Of a stretch of DNA of 64,000 bases, positions 54,059 to 64,000 are shown piece after piece. The notes beneath the pieces were generated by a model. It did not search any database. It was not told the DNA's origin and worked only from the letters and a program-made list of their open reading frames with translations. Position numbers and translations under genes: made by a program. The stretch's first letter is position 1, and each line of letters opens with the position of its first letter. This stretch comes from Cliona cf. orientalis (lineage: Eukaryota; Porifera; Demospongiae; Clionaida; Clionaidae): NCBI GenBank assembly GCA_963930775.1, contig OZ005690.1, positions 2,960,225 to 3,024,224 on the forward strand. Reading direction: 5' to 3'.

Positions 54059-54429
54059 ATATAACTATACAATGTCGTTACTGTAATTATTTTGTACTTT
54101 TGTGGGAGAATATAATAATTATTAGTGTAATACTGAATTAGATTAAAACATTATGTACATGTACCTGGTGGGCTTCTTATAAATCATATATCCCTACTTA
54201 TAGTCTACTAAAACTTCCTGTTCTAAAAATAGATTTACATGTGCAGTTCTAAATAAGAAACAATTAGTCCATACTTGTGGTGTCGGAACAGTCAGGTAAC
54301 TGTCAGATACCTGATTCTAAAGAGCCCTTGCACAGAAAGAGCCAACTCTTTGACAGATTATCCAAACTGGACTGAAGTTTGAAGCTTTTGTGCACAAAAA
54401 AAAGTATAATATTCAAAACTAGTTGCATC

Positions 54430-55659
54430 ATGTCTGAGAAGCTGCAAAAATTCGGCTGCAAATTCTACTCAAGATCTACTGACTTCAAGTGCTATCTCTG
54501 CAAAAACATTATTCGCGATCCTCACCAAGTTACTTGCTGTGGTACTGTGGCCTGCCGAGAATGCATCAATGTATACAAACAGGCACAGGACACATGCTGG
54601 ACATGCAAGGAAGCCTTGGGTGACTCGGTTCCCGATACACACTTCAACAACGAAAAGGTGAAATGTCCTAAGTGGTACAAGGGCTGCCATTGGAATAACG
54701 AGTTTAGAAGGCTAGAGGAGCACCTCAATCCAGAGCCAACGCCCGACAGGCAACTGACAGGATGCCAGTACTACAAAATCCAATGTCTCTACTGTAAGGA
54801 TCTTGTTCGCCGAGGTAGAATAAACCACCACCAAAATAATTGTTGCCCCAAGCGGCCTTTTACCTGCAAACGCTGCAAGCATGAGTCAACTTACGAAGAC
54901 ATCACCGAAAAACACGATGCTACATGTACTAAATTGAAGATAAGATGCCCTAAAGGATGCGGCAAAAAACTGCCTCGTGAGGATATACCAAAACATGATG
55001 ATGACTGTCCAGAAGTCATAATTGACTGTAAATATAAATATGCAGGGTGCACAGAAAGGATGAAGAGAAAGGAATTGGAATCACATCTGAAAAAGAATAA
55101 ATTCATACACAAGGCTGATCGCAATTATCTCAAAGATCAACGACTATTACAGGAACATCAACAAGGACAGGCATCAGGTGTCGACGACAACACACCTGCT
55201 CTCCCTGTTGAGTTGACACTCTCCAACTTCAACGATTATGAGCCAGGCAACAAGGACTGGTATTCAACACCATTTTGCACCCGTTCCGATGGTGGCTACA
55301 AGTTGTGTCTGAAAGCTAGCGTCTGTTCACGAGGTGATGGTGGCAGCAAGTACGTTTCGTTGAGTCTCCATTTGATGAAGAGTAGATTCGACAAGAATCT
55401 TCTATGGCCACTCAAAGGAAATTATATAGTTACCCTGCTGAGGTGTGGTTCCGACGAAGGGCATCACACAGACACAATCAAATTCGGAAATACCGAAGAA
55501 TGTTCTCTTGGTCTCCGCGTAATGGAAACAGAGAGGGCAACGAAAGGACCAGAGATCCACAATTTCATAGCTCTAACTCAGCTCAAAGAGAAATACTTGA
55601 CGCAGGATAAAGAGTGCCGCTTTCTAATCATGGAAAATAAGTCAGGAACATCATCCTAA
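54430..55659 (+). CDS. TRAF-like protein 2 (RING, zinc fingers, MATH; short linker)
   Basis: 409 residues from the ATG at 54430 (MSEKLQKFGCKF); an upstream in-frame ATG at 54379 does not align with family members. RING is CYLC ... CCGTVACREC ... CWTC. TRAF zinc fingers follow (CCPKRPFTCKRCKHESTYED, CPKGCGKKLPREDIPKH). The coiled coil is short or absent: only ~25 residues (NYLKDQRLLQEHQQGQ) separate fingers and MATH. MATH: WYSTPFCTRSDGGYKLCL, LHLMKSRFDKNLLWPLKG. The missing coiled coil may affect trimerisation (inference from family knowledge). It is the most divergent member of the cluster. Confidence 0.9.
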   Translation: MSEKLQKFGCKFYSRSTDFKCYLCKNIIRDPHQVTCCGTVACRECINVYKQAQDTCWTCKEALGDSVPDTHFNNEKVKCPKWYKGCHWNNEFRRLEEHLNPEPTPDRQLTGCQYYKIQCLYCKDLVRRGRINHHQNNCCPKRPFTCKRCKHESTYEDITEKHDATCTKLKIRCPKGCGKKLPREDIPKHDDDCPEVIIDCKYKYAGCTERMKRKELESHLKKNKFIHKADRNYLKDQRLLQEHQQGQASGVDDNTPALPVELTLSNFNDYEPGNKDWYSTPFCTRSDGGYKLCLKASVCSRGDGGSKYVSLSLHLMKSRFDKNLLWPLKGNYIVTLLRCGSDEGHHTDTIKFGNTEECSLGLRVMETERATKGPEIHNFIALTQLKEKYLTQDKECRFLIMENKSGTSS

Positions 55660-56524
55660 GTTACTGATTTAACTTTTTGCTTGTGTAACATTAAAATGGA
55701 AGCATGAAAACTAGTTGGTAGATTATAATTAATTTTTTGTACTTAATGTGAGCTACATATTGTTAATGAACAGTATACACACACACTTGTATACACATGT
55801 ACATGTACATGTACAAGCGCTATTGTTTATGATAATTTGATGAATATGTATAATGGCTACTGTATCTACTAAGATGTAACTGAGTATCATAAGTGGCATC
55901 ATTAATTTTCTCCACCGAAACATACATTTTCATGAATTCTTCAATAGTCGACGTCACTCTCACTAAAATCATAATAGTTATATGTACATGTAGATGTTGG
56001 TTTTGTACTACGAAGCCCTGAGTAGAATTACGAAACCAACATCTAACTATTTTGGTAGCAGTCACTACTAACCCATTAACATACTAAATTATATTGCTAT
56101 GGTAACTGCTGCCAAAACCTTACATGATAGCTGCATCGACAATTACTGGCTGGAATACTACTGCAGTTTCCTGCTTAGCAAACCCTGATAACAACTAATT
56201 CATTAATGAATACCAATAACACCTGCTGGTACTAAGATATGCAATCTTTAAGTGTACCCACTAAAGAACACCTGGAGACTCATAGACTCTTCCAAACCAT
56301 ATTATTTCTTATACATTGTAGGTACCAGTATGAGCAGGAAATGGCCCAAAAGTGAAGTTATATTCCCAGTTGCAATTCTCTTTTCTGAAGCAAGCAATAT
56401 TTACCCAGCCAGGTGACAGTATAGACAACTTTCTGTGAGTGACTGCAAACATTCAGCCTCTAGTAATTCTACGCTGTACATGTACATGTATTGTGTATTT
56501 AATCCAGGCTTCAATATACATTTT
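55660..56524. other. Spacer between TRAF-like genes, no gene seen
   Basis: AT-rich, with short ACATGT repeats; no coding or RNA feature is recognised. The last ~60 bp match the sequence just before TRAF-like gene 3 (CCAGGCTTCAATA). Confidence 0.45.
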
Positions 56525-56586
56525 ATGGTGGAAGGTGGTTATGATTGTGAGCTGGTAGCTAAGTCACCTAGTGCAGTTCAACACCA
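56525..56586 (+). pseudogene. TRAF-like 5' fragment, cut by a transposon
   Basis: ATG and MVEGGYDCELVAKSPSAVQH match the start of TRAF-like gene 3 (MEGGYDCELVDKPPSAVQH) and the frame then runs into the inverted-repeat element starting at about 56590. No RING remains. Confidence 0.75.
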
Positions 56587-56589
56587 CCC

Positions 56590-57436
56590 TTACTTACAGA
56601 CCTACATGGGAACTTCCTGTTCAAAAAAAAGATACGTTCTAAATAAAAAATAAATATAGGTTATAGTACAACCATGAGTGGTACTAGTGATTTATACTAC
56701 GATTGTGTCAGGATAATCAGATAACGAACATTAAGCATCTAAAGAGCTTGACACATGTAAGCTATCATAGCAACAAACTTCAATCCCTAAACAAGAGGGT
56801 CATTGGCATTTTGATTTTTAGTAATGGCTAATAACTAGTTACATGTATATGTATATACATGTGTGTATATAATATCTACATACAGTAGCAAAATTATGAC
56901 ACAACCAAACCATAATACCTTAAATCAAGAAATTTATGCATGAATCTTATTCATGCTAATTCATGCACTGTATAGCTTAGGTGCATGAATAAAATTACAC
57001 TATTTTAACTAATGCAATTATTACCCACACGCATGCCCCAGTGGTTTACCACAAGGTCACACACCAATGCATGCTAGTGCTAGTGTGCAGCTCCCTGCAC
57101 TACTGGTTATAAATTTGCTAAAAAAGGAAGCTCTGCCTATTAGCTAGGCAGAGAGAAACAGTGGAGGCTAATAAACTGAGTGTCAGTAATACTGAAAAGA
57201 TCAGTGATATTGGTTACCCATTTGTGATTCTGATTGAGAGACTCTAGCTGAAGAATAGTTGCTCTGGGAAGTATCTCAAGGTTGAAATGCACATGATTTT
57301 GATGACATTAATTTTTAATTTGATCAAAATGACACTGAACCGCATGACTTTAATGCAACACAAATTTCTTGATTTACGGTATTTTTAATTTAGAACATAT
57401 CTTTTTTTGAACAGGAAGTTCCCATGTAAGTTAACT
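56590..57436. mobile_element. ~845-bp element with ~46-bp inverted ends
   Basis: TACATGGGAACTTCCTGTTC near 56608 and its complement GAACAGGAAGTTCCCATGTA near 57420 are the outer inverted ends, extending through GTTCTAAAT. A second inverted pair (TTAAATCAAGAAATTT at 56920 / AAATTTCTTGATTTA at 57363) suggests a nested element. A related end fragment lies upstream of TRAF-like gene 2 (about 54210-54265). No transposase. Confidence 0.65.
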
Positions 57437-57437
57437 A

Positions 57438-57606
57438 CCGTATTTCTTCTAAAAATTTGGCATGAAAATAATAGTATTGCTTTAGCTTCGCTGAATTTTT
57501 AGAGGTTAATATTCATCATTCTGTCTGCGTACACATTCCATTCCCGTTTATAGTATATACGCATGATGACCTTTGCCGAAAAATTAGAGACTATATTCAA
57601 TCACAT
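57438..57606. mobile_element. Truncated TACCGTA-type MITE
   Basis: It starts CCGTATTTCTTCTAAAAA after TA and follows the element at 48937-49158 (GGCATGAAAATAATA, GCTTTAGCTT, TTTTTAGAGGTTAATATTCA) but stops at about 57606 without the right end. Confidence 0.7.
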
Positions 57607-57794
57607 AATGATGCTTATGAATAATTAAATGAACTCTCAATGGATAGTGTATACTGGTAGTTAGCACAATCATGATGATGTATACTTATTGACAGATTTC
57701 TTATGAAGACGACTGTAGAAAACTTCCTGCACAATGACTGAAAACATTTAGCTACTAGTATACATGTATATAATAATCCTGGCTTCAATAAAAG

Positions 57795-59317
57795 ATGGAA
57801 GGTGGCTATGACTGTGAGCTGGTAGATAAGCCACCTAGTGCAGTTCAACACGAGTGTCCAGTATGCTTGCTCGTTCTTCGAGAGCCTTATCAAGTTAGCT
57901 GCTGTGGCTACGGTTTCTGTAAGGCATGTATTGAGGTCATCAAAGACTCTAGCAAGCCCTGTCCGTGTTGCAAGACTGAAAATTTTGATCACTTTCACGA
58001 TAAGAGACTAAAACGATCGTTGAGTTATCTGAAAGTCTGCTGCACTAAGAGCAGCGAAGGTTGTGACTGGGATGGAGAACTAGGCGATCTGGATGAACAT
58101 CTGAACTTGGATCCACTGCAAGAGAGACAACTAAAAGGCTGCGAATTTGTTGAAATCCAATGTCTTCATTGCTCATCACTCATCAAACGCTCGGATATCC
58201 CGACACACCAGGCCAACTGTCCAAAGAGACCTTTTAGCTGTGAGCACTGTGAAGTATACGAGTCGTATTATGAAGATGTGATCACTAACCACTGGCCTTT
58301 GTGTGGACACTACCCAGTGAAATGTCCCAACAAGTGTGGAAAAACTCTGCAACGCCAATACATCGACAACCATGTTGCAAAAAGCTGTCCTTTGACTGTC
58401 ATCAACTGCGATTTCAGCTATGTTGGTTGTGATAAGATGCTAGCTCGCAAGGATATGACCACACACCTCAATGGTAGCACTGTCACACACTTATCCATGC
58501 AAGTCGCTCACTATAAGAAGAACGTGCTGAAAGTCGAAGGTGAGAATTGCCAGCTGAGAGAGCAGATGATGGAGTATCAGCAGATGCTACTTGGCTGTGA
58601 GGAGAAACTGAAAAGACTCGAGGAAGAGTTGAAGCCAAAAGTGGAGGGGCTGGTGAAAGACCTCCAGGCTTTGCTTCAGCCCAAAAAGAAGGAAGCAAAA
58701 AGAAGATGGAAGGTAGAAAAACTAATAGTGAGCCTAATTTGCACAATGATACAACATTAAATGTAGGAATTAAGAATACACGTATGTGAAGTTTAATCAC
58801 ATACATTGCAGATATGTATTCTTCTAACACAGTTGAATCGAAAATGGAATGGGAGGGTGTTAAAAATGTAGACTGGGGAGGGAGTGGGGCTAGTGATACA
58901 TGTATACCGTATAGCCGGAAAATTTGGCGGGGAACTAAATTCGGCGGCTTGGCGGTCTACATCACAACCGCCAAATTAAAATCCGCCAAAATTTCCTACT
59001 CGCATATACGTATGGCAATCCCGTACTGAACCACCAAATTTAAATCCGCCAATATTCTTGCAATAGCGATTTTGGGCTCAACCGCCAAATTTAATTCCCA
59101 TCAACATTTCCGGCTATACGGTATCACCTTTTTTGGACCGATACTACATGTCATGTATACATGTATAGATGTAGAAAGTATGCTTAATTACTGACTATTC
59201 TCTATGCAGAAACTGAAAAATGTGGCATCTGCTATTCAGAGGATGCAGAACACAGGGGGAGAGGAGCAGCAGCAGGAGGAAGAGAGGGAGACTGATAATG
59301 AACTAACAACAACATGA
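57795..59317 (+). CDS. TRAF-like protein 3, two exons, no MATH domain
   Basis: Exon 1 57795-58712 (306 codons) ends AAG|GTAGAA; exon 2 59210-59317 starts after TATGCAG and ends at TGA, giving 341 residues. RING: CPVC ... CCGYGFCKAC ... CPCC. TRAF zinc fingers (CPKRPFSCEHCEVYE, CPNKCGKTLQRQYIDNH, YVGCDKMLARKDM). A coiled coil covers about residues 240-305 (EKLKRLEEELKPKVEGL). Exon 2 adds KLKNVASAIQRMQN and a Gln/Glu-rich tail ending ELTTT. There is no MATH domain, and none is seen before the next gene. Without splicing the frame would end at 58760. It could act as a RING ligase or as a dominant-negative partner of MATH-containing members (inference). Confidence 0.8.
58907..59121. mobile_element. 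TACCGTA-type MITE in the TRAF-3 intron (215 bp)
   Basis: Ends CCGTATAGCCGGAAAATTTG / CATTTCCGGCTATACGG are inverted and flanked by TA (58905-58906, 59122-59123). Its interior is rich in CCGCCAAATT motifs in both orientations. Confidence 0.75.
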
Positions 59318-59985
59318 TCACTTATAAGAGGCAAGGTGACAGGCAGACAGACAGATACGGATGCGTGCACTCACATAATATAACACATACATGTAATTAT
59401 TACATATAACTCCTCTTACATACGTACATATTATGTGCATACACTATCATTCACCTGAAATAGTTTTGCTTGACTAAGGAAATGTTTTTTTCTCAATTAT
59501 TAATTATTCAAGATTATGAGTGTGAATGTTATCTTTTACAGTAAGACACTTGACAGTGGTACATGTACACACAAGTAGGAAAGCATAGTTCAATCACATG
59601 CGATACATAACATCATTTTGTATGGTAGCCAGAGGATTAGTGACAGCAAACAAGTAGATACATGTGTATCTCACTGGAGCATGTAATACTACATACACAG
59701 TAGACGCAGTAGCCAAGTTAATACTTATGTGAAATTGTGGGTGTAAAATCAATTGAGACTAATTTTATCATACATGTACACTGTAGATGACACAAACAAC
59801 CCAACCATATCACAGAACACATGCACAACCTTAACCACATACCTAGACACTGAACCACAGAGGGGAATCACTGAGCTTCCTGCAGGGCACACCACAGTGG
59901 TCAGTGGTCAATGTCATGGAAGTGACACACATAGAACTTGACCTATGTAGCAGAATAAGGCACATGACAGGATACAAGTAATAAA
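59318..59985. other. Spacer between TRAF-like genes 3 and 4
   Basis: AT-rich with ACATGTA repeats; no gene, and no MATH-coding remnant is found here. Confidence 0.45.
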
Positions 59986-61446
59986 ATGGCCGCTGAACAA
60001 GGTGGATTTGACTGCAAATTTCTACAGACTCCTCCCGAGGCGCTCCAGAGTGAGTGCCCAGTCTGTCTCCTAGTCCTGTGTGAGCCTCACCAAGCTAACT
60101 GCTGTGGATATGGGTTCTGCAAACGGTGTATCGAGAAGATAAAGCTTCTCAACAAGCCCTGCCCCTGCTGTAAGGCTGAGAAATTTGACAGCTTTGCCGA
60201 CAAGAGACTGAAAAGATCGCTCAGCGGATACAAAGTGTTGTGCACTAACGAAAATGAAGGCTGTGAGTGGTCGGGTGAATTGGGGGCACTTGAAAATCAT
60301 CTAAATTTGGAGCCAACGAGAGAAAAGCAGCTGGAAGGATGCCAGTTTGCCAAAGTGGCCTGTCTCTACTGTTTTGAGACCTATCTACGCTCCAATATCC
60401 ACACCCATCAACAGAAGCATTGTCAAAAAAGACCGTTTGGTTGCCAATACTGTAAGAATTTCGATTCTACCTACGATGATGTCACGATCAACCATTGGCC
60501 TGAGTGTGGCTACTATCCTATGCAGTGTCCCTTGGGGTGTGGGGAATCGATCGAACGAAGAAATTATCAAAATCATGTCAGTGATAATTGCGTACTGAAG
60601 TGCGTCGAATGCGAGTTTAGCCAAGTGGGATGTGACATGAAGCTACCACGCAAGGACATGCTAGCTCACCTCAACAATGCCCTTGGATATCACACGACTC
60701 TGCTACTCAAGAATCAGGGCAAATTACAGGGAGAGAACGAAATGTTGAAGGCAAAATGTGCAATCCTCGAAGCGGAAAAGGGACAACTAACGCTCGAATA
60801 CACACAGCTCAGCGAAAGGTACAAAGAACTGACTTTGAAACAGAAAAATTGTGAAAAATCGATCACACAGTTGGTTAGTCAACTATCATCAATTCAAGCA
60901 GGATTCACGAGTACGATAGACTCTCTTACGCAGGAAGTGAAGGCGCTAAAATTGGCTCAAGAAAATAGCCGGTCTATGCAGCAGAGATTTGGCACGCCAG
61001 TACTCGGTGTCGACTTTAAAATGTCCTCGTTCGACTACTATCGCAAGTACAACCAACCGTGGACCTCCCCACCGTTCTACACTCACCCCTATGGCTACAA
61101 AATGTGCCTGGTAGTTGACGCCAATGGATGGGGTATAGGCACTAGGAAGGTATTCGTTGCCGTACATGTGTACCTAATGAAGGGGGAGCACGATAACGAG
61201 CTAAGATGGCCACTGGTCTGCGATATCAGCGTTGAGCTGCTAAACCAAGAGGGAGATGGAAAGGGGATCACGAATGTCATTTCATTCCAGGAAATGTCGT
61301 CGTACGGTACCAGAGTGATGACAGGAGCCAAAGCTCTATCAGCACCGGGGAAATTAGAGTTTGTTTCCCATAGCGATCTTCAACCAAAGTACCTAAAGAG
61401 TGGCAATCTGATGTTTCGTATAAAAAAAGTTGAATTCAACTTCTAA
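59986..61446 (+). CDS. TRAF-like protein 4 (RING, zinc fingers, long coiled coil, MATH)
   Basis: 486 residues, single exon, ATG in good context (AAAATGGCC). RING: CPVC, CCGYGFCKRC, CPCC. TRAF zinc fingers about residues 90-245 (CQKRPFGCQYCKNFD, CPLGCGESIERRNYQNH, QVGCDMKLPRKDMLAHL). A coiled coil of about 80 residues follows (QGENEMLKAKCAILEAEKGQ; LTQEVKALKLAQENS). MATH: WTSPPFYTHPYGYKMCLVV, VYLMKGEHDNELRWPLVC. It has the full metazoan TRAF architecture. Of the cluster it is closest to members 3 and 5 in the RING and finger regions. Confidence 0.93.
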   Translation: MAAEQGGFDCKFLQTPPEALQSECPVCLLVLCEPHQANCCGYGFCKRCIEKIKLLNKPCPCCKAEKFDSFADKRLKRSLSGYKVLCTNENEGCEWSGELGALENHLNLEPTREKQLEGCQFAKVACLYCFETYLRSNIHTHQQKHCQKRPFGCQYCKNFDSTYDDVTINHWPECGYYPMQCPLGCGESIERRNYQNHVSDNCVLKCVECEFSQVGCDMKLPRKDMLAHLNNALGYHTTLLLKNQGKLQGENEMLKAKCAILEAEKGQLTLEYTQLSERYKELTLKQKNCEKSITQLVSQLSSIQAGFTSTIDSLTQEVKALKLAQENSRSMQQRFGTPVLGVDFKMSSFDYYRKYNQPWTSPPFYTHPYGYKMCLVVDANGWGIGTRKVFVAVHVYLMKGEHDNELRWPLVCDISVELLNQEGDGKGITNVISFQEMSSYGTRVMTGAKALSAPGKLEFVSHSDLQPKYLKSGNLMFRIKKVEFNF

Positions 61447-62563
61447 GAACACTATAACATTGATAATCAAAAATTGTAAATTGCTCCTTGGCATCTACAT
61501 GTAACCTGTTTACATCAATTGTTGATATAGTACAGTGTATTTACTACTCCTGACATACCTTTATGTGCATATTGTTTATGCATATAAATTCCTTGGGTTT
61601 ACTACAGTACATCTATCAACTACACAAACACTCCACCAGCATTCCTACATATGGATACTGTATAAGTCAACCACAATATCATGTGATGATCACTCTACCG
61701 TCTTTGGTGGCCATCACCTAGCAACCAAAGTTTTTATAGGGAAATCCCAGGGGTGTGGGTGATCATAGGGTAGGCCAATGGTGATAGGGGATGATGGGCC
61801 AACAAGACAGTTAGTTAATTGGCATGCATTCAACCATGTATCTCATGCATCGTAAGGACTTATAATAATTATAACGTGTTGATGCATGCACATAGCCCCC
61901 CAAGATTTCGTTCAAAATTTAAGACAATGGCTGCTATGGCTCATAACTAGTTATAAAAAATATCACAAGGAACTAGGCAATAGGATCAGATAGCTAGATG
62001 TAATCAAGAGTATTCTTGCGGTTAGTAAGTGTAGCTCAGAGGCAAGAGCACAGGCAGAAGAAATAGCATGGCCTACATTAGTCTAAGACTCTCTGGAGGC
62101 TATTCTGTCAACATGTCACAACTATGATAGAATCATAATGCCACACTAACAAAGTACAAAGTTTTCTTGTGTATATACATTTTCTACAGAATGTTCACAT
62201 TTCACACATACCTGTGTCAGTTTCTACACATACAGACTAAGTAACGGCACATTTTCTACAATTGATAAGCATAGTGAGCTATTAGCTAGCAACCATAAAA
62301 TCTTCCAATCATCCAGTTCTAGGGGGCCATAATCCAAAATTTGGCAATGCGTACCATTCACTATCTGCTAAGAATTATTAATTATATTGTACAATATTTC
62401 TATATTCAAACAATATTAGTTCCCCTTGCCCTCTCTGACCCCCCAAAAAGTTGAAAGCTATAAATGTTGCAACAAAATAGAATTTCAACAGTTGCATAAT
62501 TTGACAGTGCAGTAGTTGTTCATCCATTGGTACGTATTATAGTGAATGTATAGACTAGTGACT
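61447..62563. other. Spacer between TRAF-like genes 4 and 5
   Basis: No gene. It holds the inverted partner (61715-61860) of the repeat at 51915-52075. The rest is AT-rich and unremarkable. Confidence 0.5.
61715..61860 (-). repeat. Dispersed repeat, inverted copy of 51915-52075
   Basis: CTAGCAACCAAAGTTTTTAT ... CATGTATCTCATGCATCG, the reverse complement of the SEC31 intron repeat with moderate divergence. Confidence 0.6.
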
Positions 62564-64000
62564 ATGCCAAGCATGTCAACCACCGGTGGATTTGACTGTG
62601 ATTTTGTAGAAAAACCACCGAAGCAATTTCAAAGCAAATGTCCCAAGTGCCTTCTCACACTCAGAGAGCCATACCAAACTACTTGCTGTGGCTATGGCTT
62701 TTGCCAAGTCTGTATCGAACAGCTCAAATCCGAAAGCAAGCCATGCACCTCGTGCAAATCGGAGAAATTTGACTGTTTCGAAGACAAACGATTGAAGCGA
62801 TCGCTATACGAGTTCAAGGTCTACTGCTCCAACAAGAAGCGAGGCTGCAGGTGGATAGGAAAGCTGGGAGAGCTGGAAAATCACCTTAACTCGAATCCAA
62901 CGGATGTGAGGCAGCTAGAGGGATGCATGGCCGTTCAAGTTAACTGCCTACACTGCTCTAAGCTGTTTCAACGCTCGATTGTCAACGTTCACCAGAACGA
63001 CCAATGCCCAAAGAGGCCCTTCAGTTGTGTGCACTGCAAGGATTTTAAGTCGCACTATGACGATGTTGCAAGCAACCACTGGCCTACCTGTGGCTACTAT
63101 CCAGTGCAGTGCCCCAATAAATGTGGCAAAGCACCTCAGAGACAAAATTTCAACACGCACATTGCTAACGATTGCCCGCTGACAGTGGTTGACTGCAATT
63201 TCATGCACGTTGGTTGCGAGGTAAAACAGCCGCGAAAAGACATGCCAAATCATCTCATGGAGAGCATCGGTGCTCATCTTAAACTGCAAGCAGCGAGTCA
63301 CAAAAAGCTGGTTGCTACGCTGGAGGAAGAGAAAGAAAATATCGGAGAACTAGACCAAAAACAGCAGATAAAAAAGCTGACGGAGGGGATCAAACAGCTC
63401 TGTGATAGCACAGCTTCACACATGTCTCTTAATATTGCAAGCCACCAGCAGCTAGAGACCGAAAACAAGCAACTGACGACTAAATGCGGAAAACTGCAAC
63501 TCGAAAATGACCAATTCAAGAAGCAAATTGCCACACTGATGAAAGATGTCCAGGCTATCCAGATAAGCCTCATTCCTTCGTGCCCTGCAGAGGTGACAAT
63601 GACTGATTTTGAACAACACAAGAAAGATGATGATCAATGGTTTTCCTTGCCATTCTACAGCCATCCGAAAGGCTACAAGATGTGCCTACGAGTCGACGCA
63701 AACGGCCATGGTCAAGGAAAGCATACGCACACTTCGATCTACATACACCTCATGAAGGGAGAGTTTGATGATCAGCTAAAGTGGCCTTTTCGTGGCGAAG
63801 TCATCGTGAAGCTGCTAAACCAGAAACAAGATCGTGGGCATCACACTGGAACAGTGTCTTTGACTGACGATACACCAGGAGGGAGGGTGACAGAGGGAGA
63901 GAGAGCCAAGGACGGCTGGGGATCTTCGAATTTCATCTCATACACTGATCTGCAGGCAAAGTACTTGATGAATGACTGCCTCAGAGCTCGCATTAAAAAA
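62564..64000 (+). CDS. TRAF-like protein 5 (RING, zinc fingers, coiled coil, MATH), 3' partial
   Basis: The frame opens at the ATG at 62564 (a second ATG at 62573 is also possible) and is open to the window end, 479 codons, so only the last few residues and the stop are missing. RING: CPKC, CCGYGFCQVC, CTSC. TRAF zinc fingers (CPKRPFSCVHCKDFKSHYDD, CPNKCGKAPQRQNFNTH, HVGCEVKQPRKDMPNHL). A coiled coil spans about residues 245-330 (LEEEKENIGELDQKQ; LETENKQLTTKCGKLQLEND). MATH: WFSLPFYSHPKGYKMCLRVD, IHLMKGEFDDQLKWPFRG, ending LRARIKK. It follows the same orientation as the other four; spacing of about 1.1 kb. Confidence 0.92.
   Translation, partial: MPSMSTTGGFDCDFVEKPPKQFQSKCPKCLLTLREPYQTTCCGYGFCQVCIEQLKSESKPCTSCKSEKFDCFEDKRLKRSLYEFKVYCSNKKRGCRWIGKLGELENHLNSNPTDVRQLEGCMAVQVNCLHCSKLFQRSIVNVHQNDQCPKRPFSCVHCKDFKSHYDDVASNHWPTCGYYPVQCPNKCGKAPQRQNFNTHIANDCPLTVVDCNFMHVGCEVKQPRKDMPNHLMESIGAHLKLQAASHKKLVATLEEEKENIGELDQKQQIKKLTEGIKQLCDSTASHMSLNIASHQQLETENKQLTTKCGKLQLENDQFKKQIATLMKDVQAIQISLIPSCPAEVTMTDFEQHKKDDDQWFSLPFYSHPKGYKMCLRVDANGHGQGKHTHTSIYIHLMKGEFDDQLKWPFRGEVIVKLLNQKQDRGHHTGTVSLTDDTPGGRVTEGERAKDGWGSSNFISYTDLQAKYLMNDCLRARIKK

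Overview
The window looks like a piece of an early-branching animal genome, most probably a demosponge. The reasons are the gene content (intron-poor DEATH + NB-ARC NTPase genes, RING/zinc-finger/MATH TRAF-like genes, fragments of secreted beta-helix receptors, a metazoan SEC31), short AT-rich GT-AG introns, and a very dense load of small non-autonomous DNA transposons. The species is an inference; nothing in the sequence names it.

Layout. 1-2868 is the 3' part of a Ty3/gypsy retrotransposon (pol and 3' LTR). 2869-46639 is a segmentally duplicated region. Its ancestral unit seems to be [beta-helix receptor, +] - [DEATH/NB-ARC/transmembrane gene, +] - [3' half of SEC31, -]. Four DEATH/NB-ARC copies are present: A 4855-7473, C 31152-33746 and D 41808-44417 are intact single-exon genes, and B 22747-24970 is a pseudogene. 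Partial SEC31 copies lie at 2869-4545, 8278-12311 and 34315-40566. The last is cut by a 2.8 kb composite insertion and two Harbinger-like MITEs and carries a 51-bp microinversion. Beta-helix receptor fragments lie at 12330-14084, about 15880-16412 (-), 18000-18875, 30606-30970 and 40567-40930. 25811-29580 holds six ~400-bp repeat units in two tandem triplets.

46640-52417 (-) is the longest SEC31 copy. Fifteen exons encode everything downstream of the WD40 propeller, but no WD40 exons occur in the window. 52790-64000 is a tandem cluster of five same-strand TRAF-like genes. Three have RING, TRAF zinc fingers, coiled coil and MATH (one of these runs off the window end), one lacks an obvious long coiled coil, and one two-exon gene lacks MATH. 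A sixth is a broken 5' fragment.

How the genes may work together (inference): DEATH/NB-ARC proteins are sensor or adaptor switches in innate immunity and cell death, TRAF-like RING-MATH proteins are ubiquitin-ligase adaptors that often act downstream of DEATH-fold receptors, and the beta-helix proteins look like secreted or membrane receptors. The window may therefore be a rapidly evolving immune gene cluster whose tandem expansion carried along the 3' half of a housekeeping COPII gene. The DEATH/NB-ARC proteins are odd: one membrane segment separates the DEATH domain from the NTPase, and four more follow at the C terminus. The usual NLR repeat sensor domain is absent.
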